A stretch of DNA of 64,000 nt from the NCBI GenBank assembly GCA_002837195.1, contig KZ478059.1, forward strand, positions 186,001-250,000. The letters run 5' to 3'. A program made the translations under genes and the position numbers. Of the stretch, positions 30,001 to 37,700 are shown piece by piece. The notes under the pieces were generated by a model, which saw only the letters and a list, made by a program, of their open reading frames with translations, had not been told where the DNA came from and did not search any database. This stretch comes from Enterobacterales bacterium CwR94. GTDB lineage: Bacteria > Pseudomonadota > Gammaproteobacteria > Enterobacterales > Enterobacteriaceae. How positions within the stretch are numbered: the stretch's first letter is position 1; every line of letters starts with the position of its first letter.

Positions 30001-31154
30001 CCGTTGGTGGGAAGTCGGACGGCAACTTTGTGCAGGATGGACGCATCGTGGCGGGTGCGTATGACTACCGCCTGACGCGCGGCAAGGGGGCGAAAGCGGC
30101 CAACTGGTACCTGACCAACACCCTGACCGGCCCGGTAGGCCCGGGCACAGGCGAGGGCGGCGGCAAGGAAGAGATTATAAAAGTCTATCGTCCTGAATCC
30201 GGCGCATACGCCTCAAACATGGCGGCGGCGAACAACTTGTTCACCAACCGTCTGCACGACCGTCTCGGCGAGACCCACTATGTGGACGCGCTGACCGGCG
30301 AGGATAAGGTGACCAGCATGTGGCTGCGTAATATTGGTGGGCATCAACGCTCGAGCGACAGCAGCGGCCAGCTTAAGACTCAGGCCAACCGCTACGTAAT
30401 GCAACTGGGTGGCGACCTTGCTCAGTGGAGCCGCGACGGTGCGGATCGCTTCCACTTCGGCGTAATGGCGGGCTATGGCAACCAGCAGAGCAATAGCCGC
30501 AACCATCTGACGGGCCAGAAGGCGGACGCGAGCATCAACGGTTACAGTACCGGCGTCTACGCGACTTGGCTACAGGACAATGAGGAGAAGAGCGGCGCGT
30601 ATGTCGACACCTGGGCGCAGTACAGCTGGTTCAATAACACTGTGAAAGGTGACTCGCTGGCGGCAGAAAGCTACAAGTCCAAGGGTATTACCGCCTCCGT
30701 TGAGAGCGGCTACACCTGGAAGGTGGGCGAGAAGAACGCACGCGAGAGCTACTACGTGCAACCGCAGGCGCAGGTTATCTGGATGGGCGTGAAGTCGGAC
30801 GACATCAGCGAGGCCAACGGCACACGCGTGAAAGGCGTAGGTGATGGCAATATCCAGACCCGTTTAGGCGCGCGCGCCTTCATTAAAGGCCACAACATGA
30901 TCGATGATGGAAAGCAGCGCGAGTTCGAGCCCTTTGTGGAGGCCAACTGGATCCACAATACAAAGGAGTTTGGCAGCCAGCTTAACGGCGTGACGGTGAC
31001 GCAGAAAGGCACGCGCAACATCGGCGAGCTGAAAGTAGGCGTGGAGGGGCAGATCACCCCGAGCGTAAACCTGTGGGGCAACGTCGGCCAGCAAATCGGC
31101 GACAAAGCCTACTCAGATACCCAGGCTATTGTTGGTGTGAAGGTAAACTTCTAA
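24081..31154 (+). CDS. giant type Va autotransporter, 2357 aa
   Basis: This is a secreted or surface-displayed adhesin-type autotransporter. Residues 1-30 form an extended signal peptide region (MNKIFRVKWNSFLNRFDVTS...), and the hydrophobic core ends at GGANA, with cleavage after about residue 62. The passenger (about 63-2030) is a long beta-helix rich in NNDGVINI / NSGNINV-type repeats. Residues about 1190-1250 carry GTGNDNYYL and GAGSDTLNL, reminiscent of calcium-binding nonapeptides. A glycine run lies near 1565, and two passenger-associated transport repeats (NNDYTGKTDVRSGGL; AQYTGDTNVNSGGLQL) follow. The C-terminal translocator barrel is about 2074-2357, ending in Phe (VGVKVNF), the BAM signal. 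Sequence before about 26200 is more AT-rich than the rest, suggesting a mosaic passenger. Binding function is unknown. Confidence 0.93.
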   Translation: MNKIFRVKWNSFLNRFDVTSELTKGKTKSSSGDKSTAVSAVRNAGMMTLGSLLMALGGGANAADISLDIFDSKDGGFSKVITGQDTLISSDWSNIHSGDSARVRKTFAEALSDGDITGDGTSFIKDGYFKTGQLIGVEYTDPDTGNTATFKAYDNAQLDMQPIKDQTLQINYAVQPDGQYVDRNLIQVQSGGALDVDVGDKSDPSWFNNVANRLTAYLKGAVGTSVTSSIFKAESSSAVNPATINYNSKTAIHLGNFSNQAKPEEQIPANALASFSNKFTGQFNSAIGQQNVSNIDELRTYNSALIAAVKNHIITPEQYTKEFQKAYGTTTYYIYQDYKSKPIAADDAARQEINYQRVAYLLGQGQGAVINVANGASIQGVNSDISIVRLVDGATLNNDGELGHIASSSFGTAVISANNRSVINNNGVIDAGTNTGLTGYTYVTDSGYTDTMPVFSGHNMAIIASDSIINNDGVINIAPNGSYATNTGVGLSGNSVMVNSGNINVAAIPRVGNAIYAGKYTIGVRAMDTSSFINDGTMYLGREAQRKTDSPSNDIDASSPDSRLVEAIAKGSFTNNGSMVIGSKTEGGIAIVANGVGTSVENKGTINIEGRVVKPAPLQNAGMIALGGASHVINAGGNINLNGINAVGMMAISNVTDTADTIVDNNGSITVSQGVDPVTKTANYGLWAHGNKATANNNGVINLAGDGAIGAHARAGGTLVIDTNGQMNFTGGKKQTGYYVAGAGSKVVDKSTTAQDASTEDSTLYRIDQGASFNGDDSNSKVIASGKNATGVLVTSAAGPASTLGTGNMQIDVSGAGATGVKVSGSAQGTLSDKTVLNLSGAGSTAGIVDGDYSDIVGSAPVKVGTAVLTSHAKLDSTNAAAGAIGYIARNGGTLDHQGTIDFTAANTTGVLVDGGTLKNGGSIKVNGTGVNILGANSTVTNTSNIEATDGLAAIRVGSGASLALDGKGKVMASGTAHGILLDTGAAGLTVKDATIEMDPVATGNAIENKAELAGIKLDNTHISVDRGAGVRTAASMAAVNSGQIDVGGTGTGLLFQNADGSTATNSLDMSGSKDLVINVSSASGKGIVTNLTGDVKSGASVNVKDAAGGAALVVGGTTEKVEQSGVLTSKSGTHAVVDLANGHVTEFINSGTIQTADKDSQAINVTTGSNLAFTNAAGGHITGNVSLSDGNNTVRLKSGSTANDINSGTGNDNYYLDDIKATETDLFTSLNAGAGSDTLNLNNSVLKVASQAMLTGFEKIALSHGSTLTLDNILLPLGDAQDDGTGTGFNIDATSTLVLAEHADTAFASHLSGAGTLAASTGGNAFDFTANNANNAFTGTLALSDATFGLDGVNTQALTNATLLAGKDSHVNVADGVQHIGGLKFDGGTVAFNTGTPGETSAKSSILTHGQLDLNGAGTVQVNAGTVKNDPVLPPGTLSLLEQDDASTGLKLAGSTGTVTGAGGNLLLKDQNGNLITDALHTQITQGGLTVANATYDYRLSSGAEMDGLYVNYGLTELELLTRDADALVLSAFGKTGNAADMSAKLTGAGDLAIDAGSTSGASDGGGGGVPAPTSVGEIVSLSNLNNDYTGKTDVRSGGLLMNNDNVLGQTSELALAAGTGFDMNGHRQTVGKLNTAAGSLVNLNGGALDITNGGSVDGGLHGAGAMNVNGGTLTVSGDNAGLSATTTIASSADVQLNSTLGLGTGSIVNNGLLALKDAVGNLYNSLSGAGETSVAQASDVILLGDNNGFDGQFAVESGSSLTAVGQQSLGKAAIGNEGTLNLAGAGNWQLDNAITGGGVLNQNGGGVVSLSQRAAQYTGDTNVNSGGLQLGSAGSNVTLASSQVNVASGAIFGGYGGTAGSVSNSGTLLLGSLSPTARAVADAVAFTVGGSLANGGELAVGRSGGAAGNTLHVAGDYVGNNGHLTLNTALGGDGSVTDKLIVDGNTSGSTKVSVNNAGGSGAKTINGIEVITVGGKSDGNFVQDGRIVAGAYDYRLTRGKGAKAANWYLTNTLTGPVGPGTGEGGGKEEIIKVYRPESGAYASNMAAANNLFTNRLHDRLGETHYVDALTGEDKVTSMWLRNIGGHQRSSDSSGQLKTQANRYVMQLGGDLAQWSRDGADRFHFGVMAGYGNQQSNSRNHLTGQKADASINGYSTGVYATWLQDNEEKSGAYVDTWAQYSWFNNTVKGDSLAAESYKSKGITASVESGYTWKVGEKNARESYYVQPQAQVIWMGVKSDDISEANGTRVKGVGDGNIQTRLGARAFIKGHNMIDDGKQREFEPFVEANWIHNTKEFGSQLNGVTVTQKGTRNIGELKVGVEGQITPSVNLWGNVGQQIGDKAYSDTQAIVGVKVNF

Positions 31155-31232
31155 CGCGTTGGGCCGCACCATAACCGGTGCGGTGGGCCTGAAAATTACT
31201 CTACAGGCTCTTTTTAATCTGGTAGTACGACT

Positions 31233-31257
31233 GGGGAGGCGAAAGCCTCCCTTTTTT
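31233..31257 (+). terminator. autotransporter terminator
   Basis: The stem GGGAGGC (31234-31240) / GCCTCCC (31245-31251) has a GAAA tetraloop and is followed by TTTTTT. A second GC-rich hairpin (CCGCACC/GGTGCGG, about 31164-31181) lies directly after the stop codon. Confidence 0.88.
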
Positions 31258-31330
31258 ATCGTCTGTAATAGAGATTGTGTTATGCGTGTTTTTGGAATGT
31301 TCCCGAACTCACGGAAACAGGTAGTCTCAA

Positions 31331-31450
31331 ATGGCTGAACTAAAGCTCAAAGCCCTAGCTGGCCATGAGCTTTCAAAGCCGGAACTGATCTCAATCAGAT
31401 TCTACACAGGCTGACCAGGCGTAAGTGTCACACTCAGACCGTTCTCCATT
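31331..31450 (+). pseudogene. IS256-family transposase N-terminal remnant
   Basis: From the ATG at 31331 the frame reads MAELKLKALAG, like IS256-group transposases (MxExKLKALAAELAKG...). After a frameshift near 31368 a second frame reads AGTDLNQILHRLTRR, matching the following ADLNQxxRxLTK block. There are no further intact blocks. It is a decayed fragment without recognisable ends. Confidence 0.5.
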
Positions 31451-31474
31451 TCTGTCCGAATTTCTTACCCCGAC

Positions 31475-31883
31475 CAACGTCACGCCCAAAGCGCTCAGGC
31501 GCATCGGTGAGTTGTATGCCGTCTAAGCGGAGATACGCGGCAGCCCGGCAGATGAAGGTGCTGTCCCGCCAATCGGATACGTCAAAAGCTATCGCGTACT
31601 TGCTGAAGTGATGGGACGCGCTGAACCTGTACTGTGGTAATGCTGGGCTGAAATAGATAACAATATCGTGGAGAATGTACTTCGGGGTGTGGTTGTAGGC
31701 CGGAAGAACTGGCTGTTCGCTGGCCTCGACAGCGCTGGTGAGCGTGCTGCTGTGCTCTATTCACTGATTGGTACCTTTCGGCTGAACGGCGTTGGCCCTG
31801 AAGAGTGGTTAGGTTACGCCATCGGGGGTATTCAGGGCTGGCCTGCGAAGCAGGTGAGTAATTTGTTACCCTGGAGAGGGTAA
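31475..31883 (+). pseudogene. IS66-family transposase C-terminal remnant
   Basis: Broken frames follow the order of an IS66 transposase (TnpC): ALRRIGELYAV (stop) AEIRGSPADE, then LSRQSDTSKAIAYLLK (stop) WDALNLYCGNAGL. After a one-base shift the frame continues EIDNNIVENVLRGVVVGRKN, WLFAGLDSAGERAAVLYSLI, GTFRLNG and ends at LLPWRG. At least two stops and one frameshift make it nonfunctional. The conserved EIDNN..E.xLR and GRKNWLFAGS-type blocks make the family assignment good. Exact ends and inverted repeats were not found. Confidence 0.75.
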
Positions 31884-31960
31884 ACAAATCTCTGAATGAA
31901 ACTGAGGATGAGGCGCGGCTTTAAGATAAAGCTTCGGCTACATAGTTTAAAAAACATCTT

Positions 31961-32125
31961 CTAGATTAAGCCTGATAATGCCGGATGGTATTTAACAGGT
32001 GTGAATTCGACGATATGATAGTTTGCCAGCCCGTACTGATGAAAGGGATCTTCAGCAAGCAGAACATCAAGCTCTGCACGACTGAGTGATCCACTTGCCA
32101 GAATGACCCCTCCCTCGCGTGGTAC
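31961..32125 (-). pseudogene. 5'-truncated YciI-like (YCII domain) remnant
   Basis: The minus-strand frame reads GGVILASGSLSRAELDVLL, AEDPFHQYGLANYHIVEFTP and ends VKYHPALSGLI, matching the C-terminal half of YCII-related proteins. An in-frame stop (complement of 32126-32128) removes the N-terminus. It abuts the downstream end of the LuxR-type gene. It is presumably a relic from rearrangement with the neighbouring IS fragments. Confidence 0.65.
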
Positions 32126-32147
32126 TCATCGGCTAATTAACATTACG

Positions 32148-32771
32148 TCATTTATTAGGACGTTTTTTCATTCCATATCCCATACGCGCCAGGCGTGAAG
32201 GTAATTCTACTGAAGTTTGGCAGTTCAACTTACGCATTATGTTTTTCTTATGATAACTTACCGTTTTAACACTGAGGTCAAGCAGATGCCCGATATCGGT
32301 TAGGCTTGAGTTTGATGCCAGAAAACGCAGCAAGCGGAACTCTCGGGCGGTGAGTGCGTCTTTGGGTGGTTTGAGGTTAAAACTTAACGGCTTACTATCA
32401 TCCTGAGCAGCACAGCTAAAGACTTCACTGGCAAGGCGATGAATGTCACAGCGTTTAGACAGTATTCGTGCACGGGGTAATAAGGAAGAGATATAATTGA
32501 TGACAGCTGATTCATCGAGGTCGGTCAGGATAATTAAGCGTGTTGCGGGTGAAACTAATTGAAGTTTAATAAAAATTTCTGTAATAGCTTGCACGTCCCA
32601 TCCGAATACACTCAGCTCACTTATAACAATATCTGATTTAGCAGCAAAACTAACGGCATCTCTTGCCTGGGCATTTGTCATCACTCTAACGTTAATCTGC
32701 CTGTCTTTAAAATATTGAGCGATCCCCGAGGAAATACATTTGTCGTTATCCATAACTGCCAGTGTAAACAT
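32148..32771 (-). CDS. LuxR-type regulator, atypical receiver (RcsA/BglJ-like)
   Basis: This 207-residue protein has a receiver-like N-terminal domain (about 1-125) and a C-terminal LuxR/FixJ HTH (about 140-200: LTAREFRLLRFLASNSSLTD, LSVKTVSYHKKNIMRKLNC). The receiver lacks the phosphoacceptor: the expected Asp position reads DIVISELSVFG, with Glu, and the usual acidic pocket is altered. It therefore probably works without phosphorylation, like RcsA, BglJ or MatA, which pair with RcsB. It is downstream of and codirectional with an EvgA-like gene. A nine-G tract lies in its upstream region. Confidence 0.82.
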   Translation of the reverse strand: MFTLAVMDNDKCISSGIAQYFKDRQINVRVMTNAQARDAVSFAAKSDIVISELSVFGWDVQAITEIFIKLQLVSPATRLIILTDLDESAVINYISSLLPRARILSKRCDIHRLASEVFSCAAQDDSKPLSFNLKPPKDALTAREFRLLRFLASNSSLTDIGHLLDLSVKTVSYHKKNIMRKLNCQTSVELPSRLARMGYGMKKRPNK

Positions 32772-32912
32772 AGCTCCCCCTGTCTTGGTAACAACATTAA
32801 ACGAGATCTGCTATTAAAGTGAAATCAGACGGCATCGGCCTGACTGTAGGCTTTATCCTAATTGCGATAACGGTTATAGGATGATTGAACTTGGCGTTAT
32901 CCTTTAGATTAA

Positions 32913-32921
32913 GGGGGGGGG
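32913..32921. repeat. nine-base homopolymeric G tract
   Basis: Nine consecutive G lie about 145 bp upstream of the LuxR-type start, directly beside TATAAT-like sequence (32925-32930). Such tracts are prone to slippage. It is in a noncoding gap of 188 bp between the LuxR-type gene and the EvgA-like gene. Confidence 0.7.
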
Positions 32922-32959
32922 CTATATAATAATCAGTGACTTAGGGTGTAATCAGGGTT

Positions 32960-33577
32960 TCAGGAAATATTGTTCCGTCGCGTAAATTCCAGCAAGTCAC
33001 GCTGGTTTTTCAGACCCAGTTTTTCCATCAGACGAGCCTTGTAAGTGCTAATGGTTTTATTGCTGAGTTGCATAAGTGATGCAATGCTACTAATTTCGCG
33101 TCCGTCAGCCAGATGCTTGAGCACTTCAAATTCGCGCCGCGATAACAACCCTAGTCTCTCTGAGTCAGAGTCAGACGGCTCATCAGAATGATGCATGCGC
33201 AGGGGGAAATATCCGTAACCTGAAAAAACGGCGTTCACCGCATGGGTAAGATAAGAGAGATCCTTCTGTTTACTGATAAAGCCGTTGGCTCCGGCTTTTA
33301 TGCTGAGTTGCGTGTAATAGTCGGGATTTTTGCCGCTCATGACCACAACGGGAATCTTTATGCCCGCTGAGCGCAGCAGGGTAGTTGCTTCAATACCATC
33401 GATGCCGGGGAGGTCAATATCCATGACCAGCACATCCGCTCGGTGTTGCTTAACCAGAGCCATCACCGCTGAACCATCATCTGTTTCAGCGACAACCCGG
33501 TGACCCTCTTTCTCAAGAAGCATACGAATAGCTAACCTCGCCAGAGGATGGTCGTCGACAATAATGAAAGTAGCCAT
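32960..33577 (-). CDS. EvgA-like response regulator (REC-LuxR), copy 1
   Basis: This 205-residue response regulator has a receiver (about 1-120) with VDDHPLARLAIRMLLE and the phosphoacceptor in LVMDIDLPGIDG; Lys is in ISKQKDL. The C-terminal LuxR HTH is LLSRREFEVLKHLADGREIS...NKTISTYKARLMEKLGLK, as in E. coli EvgA. The frame runs 11 codons further up, but MATFIIVDDHP at 33577 is the normal N-terminus. It diverges from a close paralogue at 34105. The recognition helices are almost identical, so both should bind the same box. There is no kinase beside this copy; the EvgS-like kinase after the paralogue may serve both. Confidence 0.88.
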   Translation of the reverse strand: MATFIIVDDHPLARLAIRMLLEKEGHRVVAETDDGSAVMALVKQHRADVLVMDIDLPGIDGIEATTLLRSAGIKIPVVVMSGKNPDYYTQLSIKAGANGFISKQKDLSYLTHAVNAVFSGYGYFPLRMHHSDEPSDSDSERLGLLSRREFEVLKHLADGREISSIASLMQLSNKTISTYKARLMEKLGLKNQRDLLEFTRRNNIS

Positions 33578-34104
33578 GCGGATTCCGAATGAATCAGTAG
33601 CGAAAGACATTGATAAATAGTATGTTCCCTTAACTTAATGTGCAAAATTTATTTTAGAGTCCGAAGACCAGACTTCCAAAGCTGAACGGGTGTTTCATAA
33701 AAAGTTAACACAGCAAGAGAAAAATAACTAAATGTAGTCCATGGCTTACAGTGCCGCGCACTCCCTCTGATTCTTACCTTTAAAAAAAAATGACAGACTT
33801 AATGTCAGAAGTACTCACGTCTGCACTGGGCCACGAGTACAGCGAGATAATCATGAGTGTTTGTTGTTTCAAGGAATTCTGAGCCGAATTAGATGACCTT
33901 TAAAAGGTGATTGATTATGAGTCTGAAAGGCGTTGATAATTAAAAATCGTAACGTTTTTCTCTCAGGATGGTTTTTGTGCAGTGTAACCGTCTTTATCAA
34001 TCTAACCTTCAAATATTCAAACTAGACATTTGAAATTTTATTGCGCGATCTTTCAATGCAGATACTATGATTATTTTGGTGCGCAGAATTATTTTGGGAA
34101 AATG
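33578..34104. promoter_or_regulatory. AT-rich region between divergent EvgA-like genes
   Basis: This 527-bp region carries no gene. It contains the second copy of the 18-bp dyad (33733-33750), a nine-A run (33782-33790) and generally low GC, a composition that often attracts H-NS. Promoters for both regulators must lie here, but I cannot place them with confidence. Confidence 0.5.
33733..33750 (+). promoter_or_regulatory. candidate EvgA-like regulator box, copy 2
   Basis: TGTAGTCCATGGCTTACA is self-complementary at 14 of 18 positions and differs by one base from the box upstream of the autotransporter. It lies 156 bp upstream of the minus-strand EvgA-like start and 355 bp upstream of the plus-strand one. 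Autoregulation is inferred. Confidence 0.6.
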
Positions 34105-34728
34105 ATGGCAAACTTTTTGGTTGTTGATGATCATCCTTTGGCCGTTGTTGCCATTAGAATGTTGCTTGAAAATAGCGGGCATAAAGTCATTGCAGAAACG
34201 GGTGATGCATATAAAGTGCTGAGTCTAATTGAAAAGCATGGTCCTGATGCGCTGGTGTTGGATATTGATTTGCCGGGTAAAGATGGTATACAAATACTAA
34301 AATCGATGCGTGATAAAAAAATAATGCTGCCCGTTATAATTATGAACGGTAAAAATGCTGATTATTACGCGATGCAGAGTATGCGTTATGGTGCCAATGG
34401 TTATATTAGTAAAAATAGTCATCTGGATAATCTGAATTACGCGATACACGCAGTCTTGTCCGGCTATAGCTATTTCCCTCAACGTACTAGTGAATGCGTG
34501 CCAACGATCTCAACGGCGACTGACAGCGACAAAATTCGCGCCCTCTCTTCTCGCGAATTTCAGGTATTGAGATATTTGGCAGCTGGAACTGAAATCATTG
34601 ATATAGCAGAACATTTGGGGATCAGCCATAAAACGGTTAGCACCTATAAAGCGCGTTTGATGGATAAATTAGGCCTGCGTAACCAGAAAGATATGCTGGA
34701 TTTCACCCGCCGCAATGAGATCAGTTAA
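34105..34728 (+). CDS. EvgA-like response regulator (REC-LuxR), copy 2
   Basis: This 207-residue response regulator starts MANFLVVDDHPLAVVAIRML. The ATG at 34105 is chosen over one at 34102 and a further in-frame ATG at 34030, because GGGA lies 5 nt upstream and the N-terminus aligns with its paralogue. The receiver has LVLDIDLPGKDG and ISKNSHL; the HTH reads SREFQVLRYLAAGTEI and HKTVSTYKARLMDKLGLRN. It is followed after 2 bp by the EvgS-like hybrid kinase, its probable partner. By family knowledge it would receive phosphate from the kinase Hpt domain. Confidence 0.9.
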   Translation: MANFLVVDDHPLAVVAIRMLLENSGHKVIAETGDAYKVLSLIEKHGPDALVLDIDLPGKDGIQILKSMRDKKIMLPVIIMNGKNADYYAMQSMRYGANGYISKNSHLDNLNYAIHAVLSGYSYFPQRTSECVPTISTATDSDKIRALSSREFQVLRYLAAGTEIIDIAEHLGISHKTVSTYKARLMDKLGLRNQKDMLDFTRRNEIS

Positions 34729-34730
34729 GC

Positions 34731-37700
34731 ATGATAGCGCGCACACTTACCTTACTACTGTTATTGGTTGCGATCGCGGTGCCGGCAGCGGAAGAGAAAA
34801 TCAAAGTCATCACAACAAGCCCGTTAACGTTCAATGTTAAAGGGCTTTCTGAGCATGAATGGAGCTGGTTGGGGATGAAGGGTGATGTAGTGGTCGGCAT
34901 TTATGGTCCAATTCGTCCGCCAGTGATTCGCCTCGATCCCAATGGAAACCTCAGTGGCTATATGCCAAATTTGTTGCAGGCACTCATGCACAATCTCGGG
35001 CTACGCGTGCAGGCTGAATATTACCCCGACCTCGACAGCGCAGCAGTGGCGTTAAAGAAAAAAAAGATCGATATGATCTTTCAGGCTCCGGGTCTCAGTC
35101 GTACTCCACCTGATACCATCAGCGTGAATGTGTATCAGGCGCAATTTGTAGAAATCACCCGCGCCAAGCCAGACGATGCCAGGGTTCCTCACCCCAGTAC
35201 AACACCTGTCACGGCGATATTGCGTAACGATCTGATCGATGTACATCCGGATACGAAAACGCGCTGGTTTAATTCGCCGCAACAAATGCTGGTTTCGGTG
35301 GCGCTCGGTGAAAGCGATCGCGCGGTACTGCCCGCCAGTGAAGCGGACTATCTGATTGAACACAACTATATCAATATGCTAAAAATCAGCGCAAATGTGG
35401 ATGCACCCGCTGAGTATTACCGCTTCTTTGTGCGTCAACATGATCCTGAGCTGGCCGCCGCGTTGCGTGCCGCGCTGCAAAGCTTTTCCTCGCTTGCCAC
35501 CAGTGATCAGGTCTCTTCACAGTGGCAGAAAGATGATATGGAGCATTTTCTGGCTGCCAAATTGTCGTTCTCAGCCGCTGAGCAAGAGTGGCTGAAACAA
35601 CATCACAGTATTGGCGTGATCGTTTCGCCCCTGAATGCGCCATTTATGGTCGAGAATCGCGATAATCCGTTTCTTGGTATCGCACCGGACGTGCTCAATC
35701 TGATCAGTATTAAAACCGGTTTGCACTTTTATCCAGTGGTCGAAGATCGTCTATCTTCCATAACCGATCACTTCAAGTCCGGTGAGGCGATGATGGCCGG
35801 GCCGATGATTGTTAGCCGAGAACGACGTGAAACCTATTTGTTTACGCCGCCTTTTACCTGGTCACCTCATGTATTGGTAACGCGCACAGAAACCGACAAA
35901 TTGCCCAATGACGCGCGCATTGCCATCAATCCAGGTCAGGAAATTAATGCCTGGCTACACGAGCACTTTCCTCACTATCAACTGGTGCCGGTACGCAATT
36001 TTGCCATCGGCATGGATTGGGTTAAGGAAGGAAAAGTCGATGCCTCTGTCAATACGCTGCTCAGTGGTCAATACATCATACAGGGATTAAATGCCGAACA
36101 ATTAAAGATTTTTAGTGTACTGAAAGCAAACGATGCAGCTATTGCCTTTGGTATTCGCCGCGATCAGCCTGAGCTTCAAGGCATTCTTACTAAGGTGATG
36201 AACACCATTCCAGCCGGGCTCTATACCCGGACACTAACGCGATGGCAAGGCACGCCAGCGGCGGAATTCAGCACCTGGAATTTCTATCAGCGGGAATTTG
36301 TTATTGGTGTGATCGCCGCCGTCGCCTTGCTGGCGGCCGCAGTGCTATGTGCACTAATTCTCTGGCGCCAAATTCGCCGCAACAAACGCACCAGCGAGCA
36401 GTTGAATGAACAGCTACGTTTTCGCGACTTTTTGATCAACAGCCCGCCGCGTCCAGTTTATGTCGCGGATAATAATGGCACCATTATTCATTCCAATAAG
36501 GCCTTCGAGCATTACTTCACCCCAGCGCTGCGCGAGCGACTCACCTTGTCGTTGTTTGATCGCCGTCATCCTCTGGCTGACATCTGGTTAGCCTGCCAGC
36601 CAGGCAAAGAGGGCGTGCATGAAACGAAAGATGAGCGTTTCGCGCTGATGAATGGTGAATCAGTGCGCAACGTGCAGCACTGGATGATGCCGTATATCAA
36701 CACCCAAGGCGAAGAGGATGGTGTGCTGGCGGGCTGGCAGGACGTCACGGAATACCTGACCTTGCTCGATGAACTTTCGCAGGCGCGTGAAAGTGCTGAA
36801 GCGGCCAACCTCAGTAAAAGTCAGTTTCTCGCCACCATGAGCCACGAAATTCGCACACCGCTCAGTGCCATCATTGGTCTACTGGAGTTGCAGGACTCAA
36901 ATCCTGACGGACGCAACGATCGTGAGCTGACGCGCACCGCGCGAGAAGCATCGCGTAATCTGATGGATCTGATTGGTGACATTTTGGATATGTCCAAAAT
37001 CGAAGCGGGTCATATGGCGCTCAGCCCGGGTTGGATAGCGCTGGAGAAAGTAATCAATCCGGTCACAAGGGTGTTTACCAGCCTTGCAAGGCAAAAGGGA
37101 TTAAAGCTGAATAGTGTCTTAGCTGGCGGTGAGCTTGAGATCCTGGTGGACGATGTCCGCCTGCGGCAGGTGATAACGAATCTGGTGGGCAATGCCATTA
37201 AATTTACCGACAAGGGTGAGATTAGCATCCGTGCAGAATTAATCGTCACAGCGGAGGCAGCGGGTGAGTTGCAGATTACCGTGGCGGATACTGGGCGCGG
37301 AATGAGTCGTGAGGCACAGGAGCGTGTGTTTAATCCGTTTGAGCAGGCGGAAAACAGTGGCCGATCCGGCACCGGACTGGGTCTGTCGATTAGCCGTGAA
37401 ATGGTGGAGTTGATGCAGGGCAGTATCTCGCTGAAAAGTGTCCCGGATATTGGCACGACGCTGCGTCTCCGTATTCCGGTACAGACGCGTCAGGCTGTAA
37501 ACAGCGATGGGTCTGAGCCGCACACTTTAATCATGGGCACAGTAGAGCCGATGACAGTGCTGATTGTGGATGATCATCCGACCAATCGGCTGTTGTTATC
37601 ACGTCAGCTGGCCTTGCTTAATCACCGCACGCTGGAAGCGGAGAACGGCGAAGCGGGCTTGCTGGCATGGCGTACACATCACCCGGATGTGATTATTACC

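Noticed and set aside
26352-30500. Many long antisense ORFs (up to 264 codons) within the autotransporter
   Set aside because: The GC-rich, periodic codon pattern of the real gene leaves few stops on the other strand. The translations are low-complexity shadows with no ribosome sites.
31582-31887. 101-codon minus-strand ORF
   Set aside because: It is antisense to the IS66 transposase remnant, whose residues are recognisable on the plus strand.
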